Shown here: in pieces, positions 1 through 5,774 of the stretch
How the letters are laid out: the number at the start of each line of letters is the position of its first letter
Position numbering within the stretch: position 1 is the first letter of the stretch
NCBI GenBank assembly: GCA_012274165.1
Contig: JAAPAA010000195.1
Coordinates: forward strand, 1-13,549
Direction: 5' to 3'
Length of the DNA: 13,549 nt
Origin: Thiobacillaceae bacterium
Lineage (GTDB): Bacteria > Pseudomonadota > Gammaproteobacteria > Burkholderiales > Thiobacillaceae
Program-made: the position numbers and the translations under genes
Notes under the pieces: generated by a model
The model's database searches: none
The model's input: only the letters and a program-made list of their open reading frames with translations
What the model was told of the DNA's origin: nothing

Positions 1-1
1 C

Positions 2-478
2 CTGCACTCCTACGACTACCGCTGCGATCCCAGGGGGCGGTTGCTGGAGAACATCCTCGCCGGCCCGCTCGTGGTGGGACAGTGGATCAATATGGAGCAC
101 TACTTTTCAGCGGTGGACAACGCCCATTACGGCAGCGGCAGCAAGGTCTATCACAACATCGCCGGCCGCTTCGGCGTCATGACCGGCAACCTCTCCGACC
201 TGCGCACCGGGCTGCCGGCGCAGACCGTGCTCAAGGACGGCGTGCCCTACCACGAACCGCTCCGCCTGCTCACGGTGATCGAGGCGCCGTTCGCGCACGT
301 GCGCTCGGCGCTTGACGGCGTGGTGAAGGTCAGGAATCTCGTGCACAACGGCTGGCTGCGGATGGCCGTCGTGGATCCCGAAACCCATGCCGCTCATGTA
401 TTCGAGGACGGGGCCTGGCAGCAGCGTCCGCTGCTCCCTGCCGGCGGCGCCGTCGAAGAAAAGGAACTCGTGTTATGA
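2..478 (+). CDS. dabA: DabA inorganic carbon transporter subunit (UPF0753/DUF2309), 3' part
   Basis: This is the C-terminal part of DabA; the 5' end lies outside the window and the first complete codon is at base 2. DabA is the cytoplasmic zinc-containing, beta-carbonic-anhydrase-like subunit that works with the membrane protein DabB to accumulate bicarbonate in the cell. The visible 158 residues carry typical family blocks: GPLVVGQWINMEHYFS, VDNAHYGSGSKVYHN, GVMTGNLSDLRTGLP and HEPLRLLTVIEAPF. The zinc and catalytic residues lie in the missing N-terminal part and cannot be checked. The stop codon overlaps the start of the PII-like gene by 4 nt (ATGA), so the two are translationally coupled. 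Family assignment is strong; a partner dabB is expected upstream but is not seen. Confidence 0.93.
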   Translation: MHSYDYRCDPRGRLLENILAGPLVVGQWINMEHYFSAVDNAHYGSGSKVYHNIAGRFGVMTGNLSDLRTGLPAQTVLKDGVPYHEPLRLLTVIEAPFAHVRSALDGVVKVRNLVHNGWLRMAVVDPETHAAHVFEDGAWQQRPLLPAGGAVEEKELVL

Positions 479-801
479 ATCACCTCAACCTCAGCCCCGT
501 GAAGAAGATCGAGATCATCCTCGAGGGTGCGCACCAGGAATTCGCCACTGACCTGCTCGACCGCGCCGGCGTGACCGGCTACACCATCGTCGGCAACCTT
601 TCGGGCAAGGGCCGCCACGGCTTCCACGAAGGCCACCTGATGTTCAACGAGGATGCCGTGCTGATCATGATCATCGTCGCCGTGCCGACCGAACTGGTCG
701 AGCCGATTCTCGAAGGCTTCTCGCCCTTCTTCAGCAGCCACACGGGCGTAGTGTTCATTTCCGACATCCAGGTAAGCCGGCTGGTGAAGTTCAAGAGCTG
801 A
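475..801 (+). CDS. Carboxysome-associated PII-like protein (CPII)
   Basis: This is a 108-residue protein with the size and pattern of the PII signalling superfamily: a beta strand (KKIEIILEGA), a helix (EFATDLLDRAG), the strand YTIVGNLSGKG with a short T-loop region (GKGRHGFHEGH), a second half IMIIVAVPTELVEPILEGF, and the C-terminal strand GVVFISDIQVSRL. PII-like CPII of Thiomonas intermedia, also encoded beside carboxysome and Dab genes, binds ADP/AMP together with bicarbonate. The same role, sensing inorganic carbon and adenylate state and probably acting on DabAB, is inferred here from position and fold. The T-loop is short and lacks the uridylylation segment of classical GlnB. The start overlaps the dabA stop (ATGA). 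It is likely a homotrimer in the cytoplasm. Confidence 0.85.
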   Translation: MNHLNLSPVKKIEIILEGAHQEFATDLLDRAGVTGYTIVGNLSGKGRHGFHEGHLMFNEDAVLIMIIVAVPTELVEPILEGFSPFFSSHTGVVFISDIQVSRLVKFKS

Positions 802-965
802 ACGGCCATTCATGGCTGGCATGGAATGGGCGACAGGGCTGTTGATGCTCACCGCGATTCTGCTGCGAGCGTGGTTGTGGTGCCGCGAGAGCCAGCGCGA
901 AGACGAGATTTGATAGTTCGAATCTTGACTTGGTAAGTGCCGCTGCTTGCTTATAGGCCGGGCGC

Positions 966-1127
966 GTGCGGGAGGGCGAAAGCAACATCTTGTTCATGCG
1001 GGCCTTTCCCGAGTCCAGGCTCGGCGCAGTGCTGGCCGAAGTGGACAGGCTGATGAAGCGCGGCCATCGCCTGATCGTCTTCGTGTCCGACACGCAGGTG
1101 ATGTGGCGCGAGAAATTTGAAGAGTGA
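966..1127 (+). pseudogene. Remnant or tiny paralogue resembling the C-terminal half of a PII-like protein
   Basis: The frame opens after a TAG at 954-956 and can start at GTG 966, giving 53 residues. Its end, IVFVSDTQVMWREKFEE, lines up with the end of the neighbouring CPII, VVFISDIQVSRLVKFKS (shared VF-SD-QV----KF). The preceding helix (ESRLGAVLAEVDRLMK) is in the place of TELVEPILEGFSPFF. This suggests the back half of a second PII-like domain whose N-terminal half, with the T-loop, is gone or never existed. I could not find the missing half in another frame of 802-965. It could also be a short independent protein; similarity is low outside the last strand. Confidence 0.35.
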
Positions 1128-1137
1128 GCCGCGTCAG

Positions 1138-1159
1138 ATCATTTACTTTGGTAAATGGT
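1138..1159. promoter_or_regulatory. Inverted repeat upstream of csoS2, possible LysR-type (CbbR) operator
   Basis: Arms CATTTAC (1140-1146) and GTAAATG (1151-1157) are perfectly complementary around the loop TTTG. One T-G and one A-T pair extend the stem to 9. The core contains T-N11-A (T1142, A1154), the shape bound by LysR-family regulators such as CbbR. It lies just upstream of a -35-like TTGAAA. Assignment to CbbR is inference; no regulator gene is present in the window. It could instead act as an RNA hairpin ending transcripts from the dab genes. Confidence 0.45.
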
Positions 1160-1163
1160 GACA

Positions 1164-1193
1164 TTGAAAACTATTTGTTTTTTTTCATATAGC
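1164..1193 (+). promoter_or_regulatory. Candidate sigma-70 promoter for the cso operon
   Basis: TTGAAA at 1164-1169 matches the -35 consensus at five of six positions. TATAGC at 1188-1193 is a four-of-six -10 after 18 bases; a second TATATT is at 1202-1207. The tract is strikingly AT-rich against its GC-rich surroundings and sits about 90 bases before the csoS2 ATG. A promoter is expected here because csoS2 is separated from any upstream gene. Confidence 0.4.
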
Positions 1194-1284
1194 AACAGCC
1201 GTATATTTCATCCCGAGGGCAGGAGACGTGGACGCCCGGCACCCCGATCCAGCAACGAACAGTTGACGCATAAGGAAATTATTC

Positions 1285-3306
1285 ATGAGCCAAGCGACCC
1301 CAGATACCCAGACAGAACGTATGACCAGCAGCGAGGCGGCGATGGCTCGCCGTCGGGCGCTTTCCCTCTATGGGAAAGCCGGTTTGGCCGGTGGAAAAGC
1401 CGCGGCAAGCACCAGCGCGACCCAAGCACGGCTTGCGGCGCAAAAAGGCACTACTTCGGAAAATCCGGTCTCTGTGCCGGCTGCGACACCGCCCGTGGCT
1501 GCAACGACGCCCGTGCCCGACGCCCGTGGCGCGAAGCCCGCGTGCGGGTGCCAGACGGGCGCGTCTTCCGGCACGACGGTTGAATATGCAAGCCCGAAGC
1601 TGGTCATGGAGCCGATCTCGGCTGCCCAACAACGCCGCATCGACCAGTCTTTGCGTGGCCGTGGGGATGCACCGCCTTGCCGTCCCTGTGGCCGGAAGCA
1701 GCCGGAACCCCCCAAGGTCGAGTTCGGAACCACGCTGGCCGGCACCCCGGTAAGCGGCAACCAGATCGAGCGCACTGCCGGCGTGACGGGCAATGAATCC
1801 GGCAGTTGCCGGGCGATTACCGGCACGGAATACATCGGCACCGAACAATTCAGCCAGTTCTGCAAGTCGGTGCCCGCCGCGTCGCCATCGAAGGGGGGCG
1901 CTAGCAGCACCAGCCGTGGCGGTCGCGTGACGGGTACCGAAGTGGGTCGCAGCGACAAGGTCACGGGTGACGAAACCGGCACCTGCAAGCGCGTGACCGG
2001 TACGGAATATATGGCTGCCGAGCAGGCGAGCGAGTTCTGTGGCATTGCGCCCGAGCCGCGGCCGCAAAAGGCCGGTTTCGGTATGACGGCGAGGAAAAAT
2101 GCCATCAGCGGCAGCGATCTCGCCCGCGAAATCGATGTGACGGGCGGCGAGCACGGTGCCAATCGCGCCATCACCGGCAGCGCGTACACCGACACCAGCC
2201 CCTTGCGCAGCAAGTCGGGAGATGCGCCAAAAAAGGTGGAGACCAGTCACACGAGCGCTGGCGGAGCGGTGAGCGGCACCCAACTGGGTCGGTCATCGAA
2301 AATCTCCGGCGCTGAGCACGGTGCTTGCAAGCGTGTGACTGGTTCTGATTACCTGAGCGCCGAGGAGTTTTCTTCCTTTTGTCGTGCGGAGCCTTACCAG
2401 TCACCTGCCAAGGTCGGCGTGTCGCGCACGATGAAGGGGCAGGAAGTCTCAGGTACGCAGGTCGGACGCTCGTCCAGCGTGACGGGCGACGAATACGGCG
2501 CCTGCAACCCGGTGACGGGAACGGCCTATATCGGTGCCGACCAGTACGCTGACTTCTGCGCCACCCGGGTGGTCGCGGAGGCAGCCAATCGTACGCGTTT
2601 GGGTCGCAGCGCCGAGTTGACCGGCATCCAGCCTGGGCCCGATGGGCGGCTGACGGGCAATGCGCGGGGCGAATGTCAGGCGGTGAGCGGTTCACCCTAT
2701 ATGGGCGAAGTTCAGCAGGCCACCGCCTGCGGTCGTCCGCCTATGGCCACGCATTACCGCGCTCGGACGCGGGAACTCGCTGCGTCGAGTGCCGACGTGA
2801 CGGGCAATGCATTGGGTGCGTCAGGCAACCGTCAGCCCGGTGATTTCTCGGTGGTTTCTCCTGCGCGCACCGCTCAGGACAGCGAAACCCGGCGCATTAC
2901 GGGTAGCGCATTTGGCGGCATGGGTCGCATCACCGGTTCGCTCGCACGGGCAGCGGGTCTGGTGTCGGGTACGCCCGAGTTTCGTTATCGCGATGGCAAG
3001 GAAGCGGTGGCGGCTGTGGTCGTCGCCCCTGCGGAACCGGCTCCGGATCGCATTACCGGTGAGGGCCGCGAGCGCAGCGTCACGGGTGATGCCTGGGATC
3101 GTAGCGGTCGCGTGACAGGTACCGAGGGACGTTCCGCAGCGAGTCGTAACCCGACTCAGCGCGGCGAGGCGCGCGGCAGCGTCATGAATGCCCGGGTCAA
3201 TCGCGAAATTGAGCACCCGGCACTGGCCCCTGGCCGCGTCACGGGCAGCAGCGGCAATACGATGGCTGGATCTGCGGTGACGCTGTCCGGCGGCGCACGC
3301 GGCTAA
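1285..3306 (+). CDS. csoS2: CsoS2, alpha-carboxysome scaffold protein (short form of the family)
   Basis: CsoS2 is the disordered scaffold that links Rubisco to the shell during alpha-carboxysome assembly. At 673 residues this one is shorter than the roughly 850-900 usual in the family. Residues 1-150 are the basic N-terminal region, where only one canonical Rubisco-binding repeat is clear (ARRRALSLYGKAGL, 21-34) with a weak second basic patch near 113-136. Six M repeats follow: about 156-193, 215-252, 273-304, 329-366, 388-425 and a divergent one at about 437-474. They are built on SGT-(Q/E)-GRS, VTG-E-G-C and VTGTEY...FC. Repeat 3 lacks both cysteines. The C-terminal region has VTG/ITG motifs and the conserved shell-binding end VTGSSGN...VTLSGGARG. 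The start is supported by AAGGA at 1272-1276. cbbL and cbbS, normally just upstream, are missing here. A candidate -1 frameshift site lies at codons 316-317. Confidence 0.95.
   Translation: MSQATPDTQTERMTSSEAAMARRRALSLYGKAGLAGGKAAASTSATQARLAAQKGTTSENPVSVPAATPPVAATTPVPDARGAKPACGCQTGASSGTTVEYASPKLVMEPISAAQQRRIDQSLRGRGDAPPCRPCGRKQPEPPKVEFGTTLAGTPVSGNQIERTAGVTGNESGSCRAITGTEYIGTEQFSQFCKSVPAASPSKGGASSTSRGGRVTGTEVGRSDKVTGDETGTCKRVTGTEYMAAEQASEFCGIAPEPRPQKAGFGMTARKNAISGSDLAREIDVTGGEHGANRAITGSAYTDTSPLRSKSGDAPKKVETSHTSAGGAVSGTQLGRSSKISGAEHGACKRVTGSDYLSAEEFSSFCRAEPYQSPAKVGVSRTMKGQEVSGTQVGRSSSVTGDEYGACNPVTGTAYIGADQYADFCATRVVAEAANRTRLGRSAELTGIQPGPDGRLTGNARGECQAVSGSPYMGEVQQATACGRPPMATHYRARTRELAASSADVTGNALGASGNRQPGDFSVVSPARTAQDSETRRITGSAFGGMGRITGSLARAAGLVSGTPEFRYRDGKEAVAAVVVAPAEPAPDRITGEGRERSVTGDAWDRSGRVTGTEGRSAASRNPTQRGEARGSVMNARVNREIEHPALAPGRVTGSSGNTMAGSAVTLSGGARG
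1750..2715 (+). repeat. M-repeat array inside csoS2
   Basis: Six imperfect in-frame protein repeats of about 37 residues are separated by linkers of about 20 residues with the pattern SPxKxGxSxT. Units begin near 1750, 1927, 2101, 2269, 2446 and 2593. Units 1, 2, 4 and 5 keep two cysteines each (the GxC and the FC at the end). Unit 3 has none. Unit 6 has an insertion (IQPGPDGRLTGNARGEC). M repeats are known to contact CsoS1 hexamers, and their number affects carboxysome size. Confidence 0.85.
2217..2290 (+). promoter_or_regulatory. Candidate -1 programmed ribosomal frameshift signal in csoS2
   Basis: Three elements are in order. GGGAG at 2217-2221 could act as an internal Shine-Dalgarno. The heptamer A AAA AAG at 2229-2235 is in the exact zero-frame phase (CCA AAA AAG) and has the same sequence as the E. 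coli dnaX slippery site. After a 5-nt spacer, GACCAGT (2241-2247) can pair with ACTGGGTC (2283-2290) as seven base pairs with one bulged G. A -1 slip adds 26 residues (GGDQSHERW...IENLRR) and stops at TGA 2313-2315, giving a 343-residue product that keeps the N-terminal region and three M repeats. CsoS2 isoforms made by -1 frameshifting are known in Halothiobacillus neapolitanus; use of this site is inferred. Confidence 0.55.
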
Positions 3307-3331
3307 CCCGCACTCGCGACGGAAGACGGCA

Positions 3332-4906
3332 ATGGATACCCGCGATCGCCAGAAGCGTATGCGCAAGGCCGGCCCCACGGCGGTCAGCCCTGTGGCGCCA
3401 GTGGGCATGGCGATACCGAGCTGGCCGCAGCGCGTGAGTTTTTGCGTGCCTGGCATGGTTGCCGACGGCAATGGCAGTTGCGTGAGCGCGTTGTGCGCGG
3501 CACGTATTCATCCGCTGGCCAACCAGGCGGGCAACGCAAGCCTGGCGGATTACGAACGCATGGTGCAGGCACGTTTTGATGACATTGTGCCGACGCTCAA
3601 GCAGATTTCGGCGCTGCAACACGAAACCGATTTCGAGACACAGGCGCAGCAGATTGCCCGCACGCGTCTGGGTTTTGAGCTGAACGAGACGGTGCTGGCA
3701 GATGCCTGGGTGACCACGCTCGATATGCGCCGACTGTATGGCACCAGCGTGCTTCGTACTTTCCTTGAGTTGGCGCGGGAAGTGTGCACGCAGTCATACA
3801 GCAGCGGTGCCGAGGCTGAGGCGATGACGCGTTTCTTCATCGAATGCGGCTTCCATGAAGTGGACGTAAGCGCGTGTGCCGATGGCCGCCTCAAGGGTCT
3901 GCTGCAGTACATCCTGCGCCTGCCGCAGCAGGCGGTGCCCCGGCACAAGTCTTACGCGGGAACCCTGTTCGATGTGGAATTGAACGTGAAGCAGTGGGCC
4001 GAGACCGAGTTGCACCGCTTTCGCGAAGGACTGCCCACATTGCCGGATTCTGGCACGCGTTATCTGAAGATTGCGGTGTACCACTACAGCAGTTCGGACC
4101 CGCATCACGAAGGCTGTGCAGCGCATGGCAGCGACGATGACCGCGCCGCGCAGGCGGCACTTGATCGGCTGGAGGCGTTTGGCACCGCGATCGAGAACGG
4201 TTTCTGCTGCGGTGCATCGGTCGCCACCTTGCTGATCGGCGTGGATACCGACACCGACGCGATCCGTGTGCATGTGCCGGATGCCCGGGGCGGCGTGAGT
4301 CTGGACTGCTGTGTCGACAACATGGCGCTGTATCAGGCGACGGCTGAGTGTGCCGAGTCCGAGGCGCGGTGGCGGCTGGGATCCGTGGTCGAGGAGACTG
4401 CGCGCCGGTACGGCCGCAGTGCACCTGAGCCCGGTATGCGTCGCCTGATCGAGCGGCTGCTCCTGAATAATTTGTCGCAGATCGATTATGTCTGCGAGAA
4501 CCATCAAGGTCGCTATGCCGACATCGGCCACGCCGAACGCTTCATCAGCATCGGTGACGGATTCGACAAGGTGCATCTGCGCAATCTGGCTTACATCGGC
4601 CACATGCATACGGTAGAAGAAGGCGCGGCGGACCTGGATGTAGGAATCAAGATTTTTACCCGGTTGAACGTGGTACGCGGGTTGCCGGTACCAGTAGCGA
4701 TCCACTACCGCTACGACAGCCACGTGCCGGGATCGAGGGAACGCACGGTGACACGCTGCCGCCGCGTCAAGGCCGCGATCGAGGCGCGTTATCCGGATTT
4801 GACGCGGAATGGCTGGCTGGTTTGCGGCATGACCGTGCAGGCCAAAAAGGCAGGCAGCGAGTTGGAAACAGTGGAAGACAACGATCTGAACAGACACGGG
4901 CATTGA
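3332..4906 (+). CDS. csoSCA: CsoSCA, carboxysomal carbonic anhydrase
   Basis: This enzyme turns bicarbonate into CO2 inside the carboxysome, next to Rubisco. The 524 residues match the family length. The zinc site is complete: Cys182, His251 and Cys262, with Asp184 and Arg186 in the CADGR motif forming the expected dyad. Each is offset by exactly nine from the H. neapolitanus residues (Cys173, His242, Cys253, Asp175, Arg177). Context motifs are AVYHYSSSDPHHEGCAAHG and FCCGASVATLLIGVDTDTDA. The first 35 residues are basic and Pro-rich, where the family's Rubisco-binding peptide lies. The C-terminal third is a degenerate, catalytically silent second CA-like domain in this family. It starts 25 nt after csoS2 and is followed by csoS4A after 10 nt. 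Confidence 0.96.
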   Translation: MDTRDRQKRMRKAGPTAVSPVAPVGMAIPSWPQRVSFCVPGMVADGNGSCVSALCAARIHPLANQAGNASLADYERMVQARFDDIVPTLKQISALQHETDFETQAQQIARTRLGFELNETVLADAWVTTLDMRRLYGTSVLRTFLELAREVCTQSYSSGAEAEAMTRFFIECGFHEVDVSACADGRLKGLLQYILRLPQQAVPRHKSYAGTLFDVELNVKQWAETELHRFREGLPTLPDSGTRYLKIAVYHYSSSDPHHEGCAAHGSDDDRAAQAALDRLEAFGTAIENGFCCGASVATLLIGVDTDTDAIRVHVPDARGGVSLDCCVDNMALYQATAECAESEARWRLGSVVEETARRYGRSAPEPGMRRLIERLLLNNLSQIDYVCENHQGRYADIGHAERFISIGDGFDKVHLRNLAYIGHMHTVEEGAADLDVGIKIFTRLNVVRGLPVPVAIHYRYDSHVPGSRERTVTRCRRVKAAIEARYPDLTRNGWLVCGMTVQAKKAGSELETVEDNDLNRHGH

Positions 4907-4916
4907 GGATGAAGCA

Positions 4917-5168
4917 ATGAAGATCATGCAAGTGGAAAAAACGCTGGTATCGACCAACCGCGTACGGGAAATGGGACACCGCCCTTTGCTGGTGGTCAAG
5001 GATAAAAGCGGTGGTACACCGAGCGTCGCAGTGGATGCGGTCGGCTGTATTCCGGGCGACTGGGTGATCTGCGTCGGCAGCTCTGCTGCCCGCGAGGCAG
5101 CCGGCAGCAAGGATTTTCCGAGCGATCTCACCATCATCGGGATCATCGATCACTGGCAGGAGTCCTGA
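4917..5168 (+). CDS. csoS4A: CsoS4A, carboxysome vertex pentamer protein
   Basis: This is an 83-residue bacterial microcompartment vertex (BMV, EutN/CcmL-like) protein. Five copies form the pentamers that close the twelve corners of the shell. Recognisable features are the first strand MKIMQVEKTLVSTNRV, the basic loop MGHRPLLVV, the core VAVDAVGCIPGDWVICVGSSAAREAAG and the C-terminal strand TIIGIIDHW. Length and the paired arrangement with the next gene are typical of csoS4A/csoS4B. It lies 10 nt after csoSCA and 1 nt before csoS4B, so it is part of the operon. The A/B label follows gene order rather than a diagnostic residue. Confidence 0.94.
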   Translation: MKIMQVEKTLVSTNRVREMGHRPLLVVKDKSGGTPSVAVDAVGCIPGDWVICVGSSAAREAAGSKDFPSDLTIIGIIDHWQES

Positions 5169-5169
5169 C

Positions 5170-5418
5170 GTGGAAATTATGCGTGTGGTGTCCGATCTGG
5201 TGGCAACACGCCGAATTGGCGGCCTTGCCTGTGCATCACTACGCGTGCTGGCGGACGAAAAGGGAAGGCTGTCGGTAGCGGTGGACCCGGTCGGCGTACC
5301 GTCGGGGAAATGGGTTTTTACCGCGGGCGGCTCGGCAGCTCGCTATGCCGCTGGTGATTATGGCGTTCTAACCGATCTGACGATCTGCGGGATCATCGAT
5401 CAGTGGAAAGCGGAGTAG
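5170..5418 (+). CDS. csoS4B: CsoS4B, carboxysome vertex pentamer protein
   Basis: This is an 82-residue paralogue of CsoS4A with the same BMV fold: EIMRVVSDLVATRRIGGL, VAVDPVGVPSGKWVFTAGGSAAR and TICGIIDQW. It starts at GTG 5170, one base after the csoS4A stop. The GTG fits the MxIMxV start shared with CsoS4A better than the internal ATG three codons later, and CAGGAGT at 5157-5163 provides a ribosome binding site. Its role is to cap shell vertices, probably in small numbers per carboxysome. The end of the gene forms one arm of a hairpin (5410-5427) that precedes the csoS1 genes. Confidence 0.93.
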   Translation: MEIMRVVSDLVATRRIGGLACASLRVLADEKGRLSVAVDPVGVPSGKWVFTAGGSAARYAAGDYGVLTDLTICGIIDQWKAE

Positions 5419-5460
5419 ACGCTCCGCGCAGGGGGCAGGAAAGTTTTATCAACTGTTTTT
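5410..5460 (+). promoter_or_regulatory. Hairpins between csoS4B and the csoS1 genes
   Basis: GCGGAG (5410-5415) and CTCCGC (5422-5427) form a perfect 6-bp stem spanning the csoS4B stop codon. A second weak stem AGTT/AACT (5442-5454) is followed at once by G and five T (5456-5460), just before the csoS1C ribosome binding site. This arrangement could act as a leaky terminator or an RNA processing point that separates low-abundance vertex proteins from the very abundant hexamer genes. The stems are short and the function is inferred. Confidence 0.35.
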
Positions 5461-5474
5461 AAAGGAGAAGCATC

Positions 5475-5774
5475 GTGGCGAGTGTTATGACAGGAATTGC
5501 ATTGGGCATGATTGAAACGCGCGGTCTGGTTCCCGCTATCGAAGCGGCAGACGCGATGACCAAGGCAGCGGAAGTGCGCTTGATCGGTCGCCAGTTTGTG
5601 GGCGGCGGGTATGTGACGGTGCTGGTGCGCGGTGAAACCGGCGCGGTGAACGCAGCCGTGCGTGCCGGCGCGGATGCATGCGAGCGCGTGGGTGACGGTC
5701 TGGTTGCCGCCCACATCATCGCCCGCGTTCACAGCGAAGTGGAGAACATTCTTCCCACGGCTGAAGCAGCTTAA
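5475..5774 (+). CDS. csoS1C: CsoS1C-type carboxysome shell hexamer protein
   Basis: This is a 99-residue single-domain BMC-H (Pfam BMC) protein, a major facet subunit of the shell; hexamers tile the facets and carry the small pore. The pore segment FVGGGY and the packing strand GIALGMIETRGLVPAIEAADAM are intact. The start is GTG 5475, with AAAGGAG at 5461-5467 spaced 7 nt before it; a downstream ATG at 5487 is possible but would remove residues aligned with the next copy. The 88-residue core is identical in protein to the following gene, and the DNA differs by about 15 synonymous changes. The 1C/1A/1B names follow the usual gene order. Confidence 0.95.
   Translation: MASVMTGIALGMIETRGLVPAIEAADAMTKAAEVRLIGRQFVGGGYVTVLVRGETGAVNAAVRAGADACERVGDGLVAAHIIARVHSEVENILPTAEAA

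Larger units (their letters stand above)
802..1284. other. Intergenic region between the CPII gene and csoS2
   Basis: No convincing full gene is seen in these 483 bases. Contents are: a 33-codon frame at 812-913 encoding one hydrophobic stretch (TGLLMLTAILLRAWLW), probably chance; a fragment resembling the end of a PII-like protein at 966-1127; a strong dyad at 1138-1159; an AT-rich promoter-like tract at 1164-1193; and the csoS2 ribosome binding site AAGGA at 1272-1276, 8 nt before the ATG. The run of eight T at 1178-1185 lies about 20 nt past the dyad, too far for a standard intrinsic terminator. Confidence 0.6.

Noticed and set aside
812..913. 33-residue frame with one hydrophobic segment after CPII
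   Set aside because: It is too short, has no ribosome binding site of note, and no known family; GC-rich DNA gives such frames by chance.
1178..1185. Eight-T run downstream of the dyad as an intrinsic terminator
   Set aside because: The run is about 20 nt beyond the hairpin, so it does not form a standard terminator; it fits the spacer of the promoter-like element better.
1279..2283. Long minus-strand open frame of 334 codons opposite csoS2
   Set aside because: It is a shadow of csoS2, which has clear family repeats in the plus frame; the antisense product is Arg/Ala-rich without recognisable motifs.
1750..2715. M-repeat region as a CRISPR array or DNA tandem repeat
   Set aside because: Repeats are imperfect at DNA level, in frame, and explained by the CsoS2 protein repeats.
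2885..2891. AAACCCG as a second slippery heptamer in csoS2
   Set aside because: It is in the wrong phase relative to the csoS2 frame for a -1 shift.
3794..5146. Minus-strand open frame of 450 codons opposite csoSCA and csoS4A
   Set aside because: csoSCA has all catalytic residues in the plus frame; the antisense frame spans a gene boundary and shows no family features.
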